From Bacteroides neonati (lineage in GTDB: Bacteria > Bacteroidota > Bacteroidia > Bacteroidales > Bacteroidaceae): a DNA stretch of 64,000 bases. Position 1 is the stretch's first letter. Every line of letters starts with the position of its first letter. Shown here one piece after another: positions 50,049 through 58,820 of this stretch. Location of the stretch: positions 1-64,000 of the forward strand of contig NZ_HG726020.1 of assembly GCF_000499785.1 (NCBI RefSeq), given 5' to 3'. A program made the translations under genes and the position numbers. The notes beneath the pieces were generated by a model, which saw only the letters and a list, made by a program, of their open reading frames with translations, searched no databases and was not told the origin of the DNA.

Positions 50049-52193
50049 TCAACGCTTGGCATACTTCTTCACCATTGCCAGTAGCTGATCGCCATACTTC
50101 TCGGCACTTTTCTTACCGAAGTAAGGAATATCGATGAGTGCAGCGATAGTGGTAGGCAATTGGTTTACAATACCCATCACCGCCTTTTGCTGGATAACGG
50201 TATAAACGGGCAATCCAGTCTTTGCCGCTTCGGCATTGCGCCAGGCAATGAGCTGCTTGTACAATTCGGGGTGAGCCACATCGGCTGGCACTTCTATCTT
50301 CTGCGGGCGTTCGTTCATTTTGCCACGTGTGGTTAAGCGTCCTGACGTTGTTTTCGTTGCCGTTCGGTCTGCTTCGATCGAGAGGGTAAGTGTGGCTTTA
50401 TGTTTCAAGTAAGTAGCTACCCGAAAACCCTCCTGCTCGGTAAATGAGAGCGTGCCTCGTTTTATATGTACCGCTTCGCGAAGCAAGCCTATCGCTTCGA
50501 AAACCTTCTTCTGCAACTCTTTATTATCCGTCTGTATCTTCGTTTCGGCGAGTAAAGGTAATAGAATCTCTACCAGTTGAGTTTTAAAATAATGAGCACC
50601 CGAGACGATACGCTGATGCAGTTTGGCATCATGAGCATAATCGGTGGTTTCGGATATCAGGGCGGAGTACTGCCCGTGAAAAGTCTCGGCTACTTTGCTG
50701 ATTTTTGTTTTGAAAAGCTCGCCGGTCTGCTTATAGCGTTCCAATAATTTAGGATACAAGCGGTACAGGTGCTCATCGAGGAGACGAAGTATTTGCGAAA
50801 AGAGTTGTTCGATACGTTTAAAGTCAAACTGCTCGCAGAGCAGCTCGTAGAAATACTGCCGTTCGAGTGTATGCAGCCTTGCCTCATCGGGTGTTTTGGC
50901 TTCGACCTCACGGGTGAACTCATCAATCACCTCATCGCTGATGATGGAATCAGGATTCAACGGCGAACTGAGTACCAACCCTTCGAGCGTCTTGCAACGA
51001 CTTAGTGCTACATATACCTGCCCGTGGGCAAAGGAGGCATTGGCATCGATAATGGCTCGCTCAAACGTCAGTCCCTGACTTTTGTGGATGGTAATGGCCC
51101 AAGCCAGGCGAATGGGGTATTGTTTGAAAGTGCCCTCCACCTCCTCGGTTATCTCTTTGGTCAGTGGGTTGAGGCTGTACTTGCTATTCGTCCATTCGGC
51201 GCGTTCGAGCAGAAAAGAGTCGGTATCTCCATTGCCTCGCACCGAGATGGCATTCTTGCTCACATCGACCACGTGGCCAATCTTGCCATTGTAGAATCGC
51301 TTCTCTGCCGAAGTATCGTTCTTGATAAACATAATCTGTGCCCCACGTTTGAGTGTCAACACTTCATCGGCCACGAAAGCCGATTCGGGAAAGACACCCT
51401 CAATGCTTGCCCGGAAACTGAATGCACGTTCGGGCAATGCGGACAATTCTCGTTCATTGTGCCTTTGAGCCTGATTGTTGTGGGTGGTCAGGCGAATATA
51501 TCCCTCTTCTTCCTTCGGCCGGAAGTTAGGGAGGTAACGACGGTTCAGTTCTTCGAGCACTGCTGCATCGGCTTGCTTCTCGCGAATCTTGTTCAACAGT
51601 TTCAGAAACGTACCGTCTGTTTGCCGATACACTTTGGCAAGCTCAATGGTGACGTACTCTGTTTCGCGCAACGAGCGACTTCCAAAGAAGAAAGAGGTGT
51701 GGTAGTGCGGGCTCAGCAGTTTCCATTCTTCATCGCGCACCACGGGTGCTAACTGTTGCAAATCGCCAATCATGAGTAGCTGTACTCCCCCAAAGGATTT
51801 GTGCCGGTCGCGGTAACGGCGCAACACTCCATCGATGGCATCGAGCAGATCGGCACGCACCATACTGATTTCGTCAATCACCAGCAAATCCATGCTGCGA
51901 ATGATGTTCAGCTTTTCTCTACCAAACTTATAGAAGGTGTTGGCGGCGTTGAGCTTAGTGTCGGGTATATGGGGTGCGAAAGAGAGTTGAAAGAAAGAGT
52001 GAATGGTTACACCACCGGCGTTGATAGCCGCGATGCCGGTAGGTGCCACTACCACCATACGTTTGGGGGATTGTTCTTTGAGCCGTCTGAGAAAGGTTGT
52101 CTTTCCGGTTCCTGCCTTTCCGGTCAGAAACAGATGGGTACTCGTATTCTCAATAAACTTCCAGGCCAGTTGTAGCTCGCTATTATCCTCCAT
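50049..52193 (-). CDS. Pif1/RecD-like helicase with C-terminal HRDC-type domain
   Basis: The 714-residue protein has Walker A LTGKAGTGKTTFL, motif Ia VVVAPTGIAAINAGG, Walker B LLVIDEISMV and motif III MIGDLQQLAPVV, and later LAWAITIHKSQGLTFERAI and YVALSRCKTLEGL, all typical of Pif1/RecD-type SF1B helicases. The C-terminal 80 residues (LIAWRNAEAAKTGLPVYTVI) resemble an HRDC domain. It unwinds DNA, probably in repair or replication. Its promoter and first 14 or so codons are duplicated at 58356-58471. Confidence 0.88.
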   Translation of the reverse strand: MEDNSELQLAWKFIENTSTHLFLTGKAGTGKTTFLRRLKEQSPKRMVVVAPTGIAAINAGGVTIHSFFQLSFAPHIPDTKLNAANTFYKFGREKLNIIRSMDLLVIDEISMVRADLLDAIDGVLRRYRDRHKSFGGVQLLMIGDLQQLAPVVRDEEWKLLSPHYHTSFFFGSRSLRETEYVTIELAKVYRQTDGTFLKLLNKIREKQADAAVLEELNRRYLPNFRPKEEEGYIRLTTHNNQAQRHNERELSALPERAFSFRASIEGVFPESAFVADEVLTLKRGAQIMFIKNDTSAEKRFYNGKIGHVVDVSKNAISVRGNGDTDSFLLERAEWTNSKYSLNPLTKEITEEVEGTFKQYPIRLAWAITIHKSQGLTFERAIIDANASFAHGQVYVALSRCKTLEGLVLSSPLNPDSIISDEVIDEFTREVEAKTPDEARLHTLERQYFYELLCEQFDFKRIEQLFSQILRLLDEHLYRLYPKLLERYKQTGELFKTKISKVAETFHGQYSALISETTDYAHDAKLHQRIVSGAHYFKTQLVEILLPLLAETKIQTDNKELQKKVFEAIGLLREAVHIKRGTLSFTEQEGFRVATYLKHKATLTLSIEADRTATKTTSGRLTTRGKMNERPQKIEVPADVAHPELYKQLIAWRNAEAAKTGLPVYTVIQQKAVMGIVNQLPTTIAALIDIPYFGKKSAEKYGDQLLAMVKKYAKR

Positions 52194-52268
52194 GTATGTG
52201 GCTTATTTTATGTGATATGGCAAAGATACAATATTCAAGTAACAAAAAAAAGGGGAACGAAGAAAAAG
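52153..52268. repeat. 116-bp direct repeat, left copy (helicase 5' end and promoter)
   Basis: This stretch recurs at 58356-58471 in the same orientation, without gaps and with about six mismatches by eye. This copy holds the functional helicase start (52193) and promoter. The pair bounds the accessory island. Confidence 0.85.
52221..52228 (-). promoter_or_regulatory. -7 box of the helicase gene
   Basis: The minus strand reads TATCTTTG, 28 nt before ATG 52193. Confidence 0.6.
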
Positions 52269-52322
52269 GGAAAATGGTACTGTATGGCTTAATAATAGAT
52301 TATTGATTGACTTATCAATCTA

Positions 52323-52985
52323 TTAATTGTTTTTATTGATAAGATTCACAATGACTTTTACCATCGTATTCATCTCTTCGGTACGGCTCTCGGCAATCAT
52401 CAGAGTTAAGGCCACAAGCGTATTATTGCCGATTCGCTTACTTCCATCGGGATTGTACAAAATGCCGTTACGCTCCATAAACCAAAGGAATAGAAATGCA
52501 GCAATCCGTTTGTTTCCATCGCTGAATGAATGATTCTTAGTTACGAGATAGAGTAAAATTGCTGCTTTCTCCTCAATACTAGGATAGAGATCCTCCCCTC
52601 CGAAAGTTTGATATATAGCGGCGATCGAACCCTTAAAAGATTGATCCTTTTCATTCCCAAAAAGCGAACTCCCCCCAAATTTCTCCCGCAGCTCATCAAT
52701 CGCAGCCACCGCATTATCATAGGTGGCTCGAAATAGTTCTTTGTTGGTCGTCTTATCTATTTCCAGCTGTTGATAATCATATCTATCAAGGGTATCGAGT
52801 GCATATGTATAATCCGTTACAACCCGCAATAATCCGGTTGCTTCGGAATATTCTAGTGTTTGATGATCAAGTACATTGGCCAATACCTTGATGGTTTGTT
52901 TTAACTCTTCGTACTGTTCCAATTTGATATTATCCTTAACAGAATAGCCTTTGATGAGGTATTCTTTCAGCACCTTATTTGCCCA
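52323..52985 (-). pseudogene. RhuM/Fic-family protein, C-terminal (Fic) part, split by RIT element
   Basis: The frame carries a Fic/DOC core HSFSDGNKRIAAFLFLWF (HxFx(D/A)GNKR, the AMP- or phosphotransfer loop) and the upstream helices LREKFGGSSLFGNEKDQS. The first apparent ATG (52973) is internal: the frame continues upstream WANKVLKEYLIKG, and the codon TGG at 52983-52985 is also the last codon of the N-terminal part at 56480. Joined across the RIT element the two give 325 residues, a normal length for 'RhuM/Fic/DOC' proteins. The gene is broken as it stands. Confidence 0.85.
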
Positions 52986-52988
52986 AAT

Positions 52989-53008
52989 TTATGTGCAGCT
53001 GCACATAA
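52989..53008. repeat. 20-bp perfect palindrome beside the RIT left end
   Basis: TTATGTGCAG (52989-52998) followed by CTGCACATAA (52999-53008) is a perfect palindrome. It lies in a 27-nt stretch between the interrupted codon and the left terminal repeat, with no counterpart at the right end, so it probably came with the element or marks its attachment site. Confidence 0.75.
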
Positions 53009-53136
53009 CAATGGTTATGAGGAGTTGAAGATTATGTAATGTTCCCTTTATAAATAATTGAAATATAGCATCAATATTATAAATTTCTTTGCATAATATT
53101 GTCGGGAGTAATGTCGCTCCCGCTAATATTATATAT

Positions 53137-54411
53137 ATGAGTCATACTAGTAAAACATTACCTCAAACAGCTCAAATAGGCAGTTTGATAGAAGAAGCTG
53201 AATGTTATCTTCAGCGAAAGGGCTTAAAGCCAAGCACCATTAAATCTGTGACAGATACATGGAAGATGTTGATTCCATATATGGAAGAGCGTAATACCCA
53301 ATTGTATTCATCTCAAATCGGTGAAGAGTATGTTGCACAGAAACTTGAGAAAGTCGGAATTGACTTTTCCTATGAATGGGGACAAACTGTTAATTTAAGG
53401 ATTAGATGGCTGACAGAGTATATGCAAACGGGAGTAATAAAGAAGAGAATAAAATTATCCCCATCCTTTGACAGTGAAATTGGTCGTCATCTTTTGACTT
53501 TTCTGCATCGTAAAGCGAATAGCGGACGATTCTCAAGCTATACAGTAGAACATGACAGGTACTACCTATCTGTATTTCTTGATTATATGAACAAGCACAA
53601 TATCTGTCGATTATCTTCTTTGACTATTGAAGTTATCAACAGCTTCTTATCTTCACTTGATATTAGCAAGAAGTCTCTCCGACATCATGTAATCAGAGAA
53701 TTACGGCTCTATTTGCGCTATTTGCATGAGAATGACCTGATAGCAATAAATCTTTCTCGTCTGTTGCCAACAGATGCATATAGGCAAATGGAGCGGTTAC
53801 CATCTATATATACGAGAGAAGAAATCAACACCGTCTGTTCTTCTATTGACAGGTGCGACCCATTAGGGAAAAGAGACTTTGCCATATTAATGTTCTTATC
53901 CAGATATGGATTGAGGGCATCAGATATATGTGGCTTGACTTTTGATAATCTGAGTTGGGATGAATGTAACATACACCTTACACAATATAAGACAAAAGAG
54001 CCGATAGAGCTGCCATTGACAGGAGAAGTTGGAGAGGCTATTATAGACTATCTTCAGTCAGGCCGACCTGAATGTGATGATTGTCATGTATTTGTTCAGG
54101 GAATATCTCCGTTCAGACCAGTTACTACGGCGGGGGTGTATGGGATCGTAAAGAAGGTATTCCGTCATGCCGGCATAAATACTACCGGTCGAAAGCAAGG
54201 CCCACATGCGCTTAGACATAGTCTTGCGACGATATTATTAAAAGAAAAGATTGTCCTGCCGGTGATAACAGGAATCCTCGGTCATAAAAACAGTGAAAGT
54301 ACAAAATTATATCTTCGTCTCGATGTAGAGAACTTGAAACAATGCGTTCTTGATGTACCGCCAGTAGAAGATGGATTCTATATGCAAAATGGAGGGCATT
54401 TCTATGAGTAA
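53137..54411 (+). CDS. RIT tyrosine recombinase, first gene
   Basis: The 424-residue protein from ATG 53137 (a TTG at 53089 would extend it) has an N-terminal SAM-like DNA-binding region (SYTVEHDRYYLSVFLDYMNK) and a catalytic domain with arginine in LSRYGLRASDICG, HALRHSLATILLK and the final GHKNSESTKLYLRLD carrying the nucleophile tyrosine. It is the longest of the three, as the first member of RIT trios usually is. It catalyses cutting and rejoining of the element together with its partners. Confidence 0.88.
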   Translation: MSHTSKTLPQTAQIGSLIEEAECYLQRKGLKPSTIKSVTDTWKMLIPYMEERNTQLYSSQIGEEYVAQKLEKVGIDFSYEWGQTVNLRIRWLTEYMQTGVIKKRIKLSPSFDSEIGRHLLTFLHRKANSGRFSSYTVEHDRYYLSVFLDYMNKHNICRLSSLTIEVINSFLSSLDISKKSLRHHVIRELRLYLRYLHENDLIAINLSRLLPTDAYRQMERLPSIYTREEINTVCSSIDRCDPLGKRDFAILMFLSRYGLRASDICGLTFDNLSWDECNIHLTQYKTKEPIELPLTGEVGEAIIDYLQSGRPECDDCHVFVQGISPFRPVTTAGVYGIVKKVFRHAGINTTGRKQGPHALRHSLATILLKEKIVLPVITGILGHKNSESTKLYLRLDVENLKQCVLDVPPVEDGFYMQNGGHFYE

Positions 54412-55393
54412 TCTTATTTTTGAGAGTATTATGGCTCAACACTTTACTGAGTTCGTAAAACTGAAACGGAATCTGGGATATAAATATAGTACTGAAGAAT
54501 ATCTCGTCAGAGAATTTGATACGTTCCTCGTGCGCAAGAAGGTTACAGACCCAATCTTGACAAAAGAAATATTTGACGAATGGATGACAAGGCACAAGCA
54601 TGAATCCGGTTCTACATACAAGGGGCGTTGCACCGTAATCATGCAGTTCGCCCAATATATGTCTGATACTGGCAAGCCATGCTATCTTCCGAGAATGCCC
54701 AGAATAAAAGTCAATGGTTTTACTGCTCATATCTTTACAGAAGAAGAGATTGGCAGGTTCTTTACTGCATGCGACAACCTAATATTGTGTAGTCTAAAAA
54801 TGGACTCAGCAATCATTATGCTTCCTGCTATCTTCCGTTTGTTGTATGGAACTGGCATAAGAGTAACAGAAGCTATCCGTCTGAAAAACTGTGATGTCAA
54901 CCTTGAAGAAAAATATATCGTCCTACACGATACAAAAAGTCGCAAAGACAGATTGGTTCCCATCTCAGACTCCGTGGCTGCTGTATGTTGTGAATATAAG
55001 AGTTATCGGGAGCGTCTGCCTATAATCGCGGATAAGGAGTATTTTTTTCTCGCTTTATCAGGAAAACCATGCGCGAGTGACGGTACAATTTACTTCTGGT
55101 TCAGGACAATACTCAAAAATGCCGGCATACCTCACAATGGTAGACATCAAGGACCACGTGTGCATGATCTCAGACATACCTTCAGCGTACACTCATTGAT
55201 GAAAATGCATAGAGAAGGAAGCGACCTGTATTGTTCGCTTCCAATACTCTCAACATACTTGGGACACAGTTCGATACAAGCTACAAATAACTATGTACGG
55301 TTATGCGAAAGTATGTATCCGGACTTGATACAACGCATAGATATAGAAAGTATGAATGTCTATCCAAATCTATACGAAGATGAAACCGACTGA
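54404..55393 (+). CDS. RIT tyrosine recombinase, second gene
   Basis: The 329-residue protein from ATG 54404 follows a GGAGGG ribosome site by 8 nt and overlaps the first gene by 8 nt; an ATG at 54371 is in frame but lacks such a site. Catalytic blocks: RLLYGTGIRVTEAIRL, RVHDLRHTFSVHSLM and GHSSIQATNNYVRLC with the tyrosine. Confidence 0.88.
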   Translation: MSNLIFESIMAQHFTEFVKLKRNLGYKYSTEEYLVREFDTFLVRKKVTDPILTKEIFDEWMTRHKHESGSTYKGRCTVIMQFAQYMSDTGKPCYLPRMPRIKVNGFTAHIFTEEEIGRFFTACDNLILCSLKMDSAIIMLPAIFRLLYGTGIRVTEAIRLKNCDVNLEEKYIVLHDTKSRKDRLVPISDSVAAVCCEYKSYRERLPIIADKEYFFLALSGKPCASDGTIYFWFRTILKNAGIPHNGRHQGPRVHDLRHTFSVHSLMKMHREGSDLYCSLPILSTYLGHSSIQATNNYVRLCESMYPDLIQRIDIESMNVYPNLYEDETD

Positions 55394-56396
55394 TTTTAGC
55401 AAATATCTATCAGACTACTTGAGTAAGTATCTCCCGGGAGAAAGAGGTATGAGTCACAATAGCATACTGGCATATCGAGACACATTCGTACTACTGATTC
55501 GGTATTACAAAGATGTGAAACACATCTCTGCTAATAAACTTACCATGGATAAGCTGACACGAAAAAACATCGTGGACTTCCTTGATTGGCTTCAAGATGA
55601 AAATAGGTGCTCAGATAGTACCAGAAATGCAAGGTTGGCTGCTCTCAGATCATTCTTCTCGTATGTCGGATATGAAAATCCCACCTTCTTGAATGAAAGT
55701 ATGAAAATCCATACAATACCCCTCAAAAAGGCAGGAAAAAAGTCCATAAACTACCTCACGGTCGATGGAATCAGGCTTTTATTGAAGCAACCTAATCTCA
55801 TGACAAGAGGTGGAAGGCGTGATATGGCGCTGTTATCTCTCATGTACGATACAGGTGCAAGAGTGCAAGAAATAGCTGACTTGACCGTTGAATGTCTTCG
55901 GTTGACAAAGCCTTATACAATAAGAATGATGGGAAAAGGACAGAAAGTCAGAATAGTACCATTAATAGAACAACAGGTGCTTCATTTACGAAGATATATG
56001 ACTGATGAATGCCTTTTTGATTCTAAGAAAGCAAAAATACCATTATTCTCAAGCGGATGCGACAGAAAACTGACACGTAGTGGCATCTCTTACATACTAA
56101 ATAAATATGTATCAAAAGCAAGGGCTGAAAACTCGGCTCTAATACCCGAAAATATTTCCTGCCACTCTTTACGCCACTCGAGGGCGATGCACTTGCTTCA
56201 AGCAGATGTACCTCTGATATACATCAGAGACTTACTTGGACACGAGTCTGTCGTTACAACGGAAATTTATGCAAGAGTTGATTCAAAGCGTAAACGGGAA
56301 GTCATAACAAATGCTTTTGTACCAACATCTGAAGAGCCGGATGAACCAGTTTGGCTAAAAGACACGAATCTACTGGACTGGCTTAAAAGCCTATAA
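55380..56396 (+). CDS. RIT tyrosine recombinase, third gene
   Basis: The 338-residue protein from ATG 55380 overlaps the second gene by 14 nt. It is XerC/D-like, with LMYDTGARVQEIADL, SCHSLRHSRAMHLLQ and GHESVVTTEIYARVD with the nucleophile tyrosine. The N-terminal SAM-like domain is at about 1-100. All three recombinases keep the R, HxxR, H and Y residues, so the element may be active. Confidence 0.88.
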   Translation: MKPTDFSKYLSDYLSKYLPGERGMSHNSILAYRDTFVLLIRYYKDVKHISANKLTMDKLTRKNIVDFLDWLQDENRCSDSTRNARLAALRSFFSYVGYENPTFLNESMKIHTIPLKKAGKKSINYLTVDGIRLLLKQPNLMTRGGRRDMALLSLMYDTGARVQEIADLTVECLRLTKPYTIRMMGKGQKVRIVPLIEQQVLHLRRYMTDECLFDSKKAKIPLFSSGCDRKLTRSGISYILNKYVSKARAENSALIPENISCHSLRHSRAMHLLQADVPLIYIRDLLGHESVVTTEIYARVDSKRKREVITNAFVPTSEEPDEPVWLKDTNLLDWLKSL

Positions 56397-56413
56397 ATTA
56401 TGTAGAGTAAAAT

Positions 56414-56454
56414 AGAGAAAGGGGCGCGCTAACTAATAGTGTGACCCTTTCTCT
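56414..56454 (+). terminator. Terminator at the end of the RIT operon
   Basis: AGAGAAAGGG (56414-56423) pairs with CCCTTTCTCT (56445-56454) and abuts the right terminal repeat. Confidence 0.75.
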
Positions 56455-56479
56455 TTACATAATCTCCAACTCCTCATAA

Positions 56480-56797
56480 CCAGATGCGGAACTGGGTTGC
56501 ATTTTTAGAGTTTACACGATAACCTATTGATAAAATAGCATCGAGGTTATAATAGGTCGTTTGATAGCGTTGTTTCCCGTCATTACCCATATGTTCCAAA
56601 ATGGAACATGTGCTATTTTCTTCAAGCTCGCCCGATGAGAATATGTTTTTAAGATGTTTGGTTATCGCTGGACGCTTTGTGCCAAATAGCTCCGCTATCT
56701 GCTTTTGAGTTAACCAAATAGTCTCATGTTCAAGTCTAACATCCAGAGCTATTGCTCCGTCCGAGGTGATGTATAATATAATTTCTCCTGTATTCAT
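56480..56797 (-). pseudogene. RhuM/Fic-family protein, N-terminal part, split by RIT element
   Basis: From ATG 56797 the frame encodes 106 codons: MNTGEIILYITSDGAIALDV, TIWLTQKQIAELFGTKRP and LDAILSIGYRVNSKNATQFR, typical of the RhuM N-terminal domain with its helix-turn-helix. It then reads IW and, past the RIT boundary, a stop (TAG replaced by element sequence giving L then stop). The rest of the gene is at 52323-52985. The N-terminal fragment could still be made as a stand-alone DNA-binding peptide. Confidence 0.85.
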
Positions 56798-56822
56798 AAT
56801 GACTAAGTAAAGTGTAAAAAAT

Positions 56823-56851
56823 AACTTGGACATTTTAAGGCTGTCCAAGTT
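56823..56851 (-). terminator. Terminator of the hydrolase gene
   Basis: AACTTGGACA (56823-56832) pairs with TGTCCAAGTT (56842-56851); on the minus strand it is followed by ATTTTTTA. Confidence 0.75.
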
Positions 56852-56959
56852 TTCCTATTTTGTTGCTTTTCAGTCTTCATACATCTAGTGTGTCTTGGAA
56901 TGCTCGTAGTTTCAATACATTATTTGTATCTAAAACTCGACATCTCTATTTATTTAGTC

Positions 56960-58210
56960 TCAATTAAAATGCGAAATGAACCAATTGGACAGCTCATTAA
57001 AAGGCTTATCTGAAATTGCTTTTCGCCTCATACCCTCTCCTTTTTTCATATAATAATAGTCAAAAGAATGCCCGCACCACTTTATAATATGAATTGAAAA
57101 ATTTGATTTCGTATATTGTTCTTTAATCCGACGAATGTTGGCGACACTCCCTTCCAAATCGATTATTTTATCATTCTCAGCAAATAGAAACAGAACAGGA
57201 CAAGTTAACTGCGGATACCACTCTTCGGGATTCCATCGGAGAAACGAAATATCAATAGGCTTATGCCAAGTACACATGAGCAGATCGATCAATTCATCCG
57301 GAGTTTTCACTGTCTCTGTACCCAAGCCTTTTACTGGCTTCCAATCTCCTGTCTTTCCCCACTGAAAAGAGCCTTTCATTAAAGCAGTGGCCTTTTTTTG
57401 AATGGTATCATAGTCGCTCTGTTTTGCTATAATCGTTCTATTTATTTTCTTAAAACAATCCCAGGCGCATTCTGTGAATTGATCTTCAATTGATTTCTGC
57501 TCAGTATTTGAATACTTTAAACCATTATAAATAAAAGTCGTATCTTTCACCATAGACCATAATTCAGAGAAAAGGGCACGCAAATACATATAATTCATTG
57601 ATCCACGGTCATAGCTATATTCCGCATCATCCATATTATTAGTACTTGGAGTAGAAGAAAGCAGAACAAAAGATATCCTTTTCTCCTGAACAGCAGCCAT
57701 CACAGCAGGAAGTCCCATAGCACTCCCTCCCGACACTCCAACAGGAGTATTAGTAAACCGTGCATCTTTCTTAATGAACAAGCAGGCAGTTTTTGCATCT
57801 TCTGCTATAGTTTCAAGAGTTTGAGCTTTGTATTCCAAAGATGAGATTATTGCCATCCGATTTTCATGGTTGTATGGAACTCTCGGCGCGAGGAAAAAAA
57901 CACCTATTCCCGATCGAATCAAATGAGTTACCATCTTTTTCGAATAACCCGCACTATCGCTGTTGTTCACAAAATCGAACTTAGGAAGAATCACATCGGG
58001 TCTGTCAATATCAACAAGGATACCTTTAGGAGAAGAATGTCGAGGCAAGTACAGCATACCATGAAGAGAAATGGAATCAGCAATGATAAAGTTCATCGAC
58101 TCAACCACAACAGAATCTGCAAATGAACCACCAACAGAAAAAGCAAATGCCTTTTCTGCTGATATGCAATAGCAAAAAAACAGAAACATTAATCCATTCA
58201 AATATTTCAC
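56960..58210 (-). CDS. Secreted alpha/beta hydrolase of unknown substrate
   Basis: The 416-residue protein has a signal peptide (LMFLFFCYCISAEKAFA). An alpha/beta-hydrolase fold follows, with the nucleophile elbow in PVGVSGGSAMGLPAVM, an acidic residue in VLFLFAENDKIIDL and histidine in IKWCGHSFDYY. Layout and length resemble dienelactone-hydrolase/acyl-CoA-thioesterase-like family proteins. It is low in GC like the rest of the island. Substrate unknown. Confidence 0.75.
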   Translation of the reverse strand: MKYLNGLMFLFFCYCISAEKAFAFSVGGSFADSVVVESMNFIIADSISLHGMLYLPRHSSPKGILVDIDRPDVILPKFDFVNNSDSAGYSKKMVTHLIRSGIGVFFLAPRVPYNHENRMAIISSLEYKAQTLETIAEDAKTACLFIKKDARFTNTPVGVSGGSAMGLPAVMAAVQEKRISFVLLSSTPSTNNMDDAEYSYDRGSMNYMYLRALFSELWSMVKDTTFIYNGLKYSNTEQKSIEDQFTECAWDCFKKINRTIIAKQSDYDTIQKKATALMKGSFQWGKTGDWKPVKGLGTETVKTPDELIDLLMCTWHKPIDISFLRWNPEEWYPQLTCPVLFLFAENDKIIDLEGSVANIRRIKEQYTKSNFSIHIIKWCGHSFDYYYMKKGEGMRRKAISDKPFNELSNWFISHFN

Positions 58211-58255
58211 TTTTTTCGCATAGTATTCGTTTATATTTAATATCTATATCACATT

Positions 58256-58263
58256 CAAATATA
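58256..58263 (-). promoter_or_regulatory. -7 box of the hydrolase gene
   Basis: The minus strand reads TATATTTG, 46 nt before ATG 58210. Confidence 0.5.
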
Positions 58264-58355
58264 CTCTATTCTAAAATAAATCAGAGCATTACTGTGTAAA
58301 ATTAATCTAACTATTAATTTATTGTACTTAACGAGGAGCACTATATCTACTCTGT

Positions 58356-58471
58356 ATAAACTTCCAGGCCAATTGTACCTCGCTATTATCCTCCATGTAT
58401 GTGGCTTATTTTATGTGATATGGCAAAGATACAATATTCAAGTAATAAAAAAAACGGGAATGAGGAAAAAG
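58356..58471. repeat. 116-bp direct repeat, right copy (dead helicase 5' end)
   Basis: Same orientation as 52153-52268. On the minus strand it carries TATCTTTG (58424-58431) and then ATG with MEDNSEVQLAWKFI, matching the helicase start MEDNSELQLAWKFI, before diverging and stopping after about 22 codons. It may still fire as a promoter toward the hydrolase gene. Confidence 0.85.
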
Positions 58472-58820
58472 ACAAGCAAATGAAGTTGGTAAAAACACAA
58501 GTATCATTGTAAGTAGAAACTGTATTGCAATAAAACCAGAGTAAACAGCACTAGAAAAAGCAAATAAAAAAAACGCTATACAACAACATACAAACAACTA
58601 ATTATCAAGTATATAAAACAACAAACCACAATAAATAGTATTATACACTTTATTGTTTACAGAAGAACTATTTTAAGCCTATGTTAACTACGTACTCTTG
58701 GGTAGTAAGAGTACGTAGTCATTCACACCAAGAATACGTATTCTTGTACGGAAGCAGTTACAAGAGAGCAAAACGCATTAACATTATTAAGATCAACACG
58801 TAAAGTCATATAGGATTACC
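58472..58820. other. Gene-free 349-bp stretch with two palindromic elements
   Basis: AT-rich sequence without a convincing gene. ACTACGTACTCTT (58687-58699) pairs with AAGAGTACGTAGT (58707-58719). Nine bases later, CAAGAATAC-GTATTCTTG (58729-58746) is an 18-bp perfect palindrome sharing the ACGTA/TCTT core. One or both may end the transporter transcript arriving from the right. Confidence 0.55.

Larger units (their letters stand above)
53013..56481 (+). mobile_element. Recombinase-in-trio (RIT) element, about 3.47 kb
   Basis: Three overlapping tyrosine recombinase genes in one direction are enclosed by 27-bp terminal inverted repeats: 53013-53039 begins GGTTATGAGGAGTTG and 56455-56481 is its reverse complement with one mismatch. 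This is the definition of a RIT element. No passenger genes are present. It sits inside a RhuM/Fic-family gene, whose reading frame is restored exactly by removing it. Confidence 0.9.

Noticed and set aside
53089..53136. TTG start extending the first RIT recombinase
   Set aside because: ATG 53137 gives a normal-length recombinase; the extension has no conserved features.
58406..58597. Minus-strand 63-codon hydrophobic frame
   Set aside because: It runs into the duplicated helicase promoter and has no start signal or family match.
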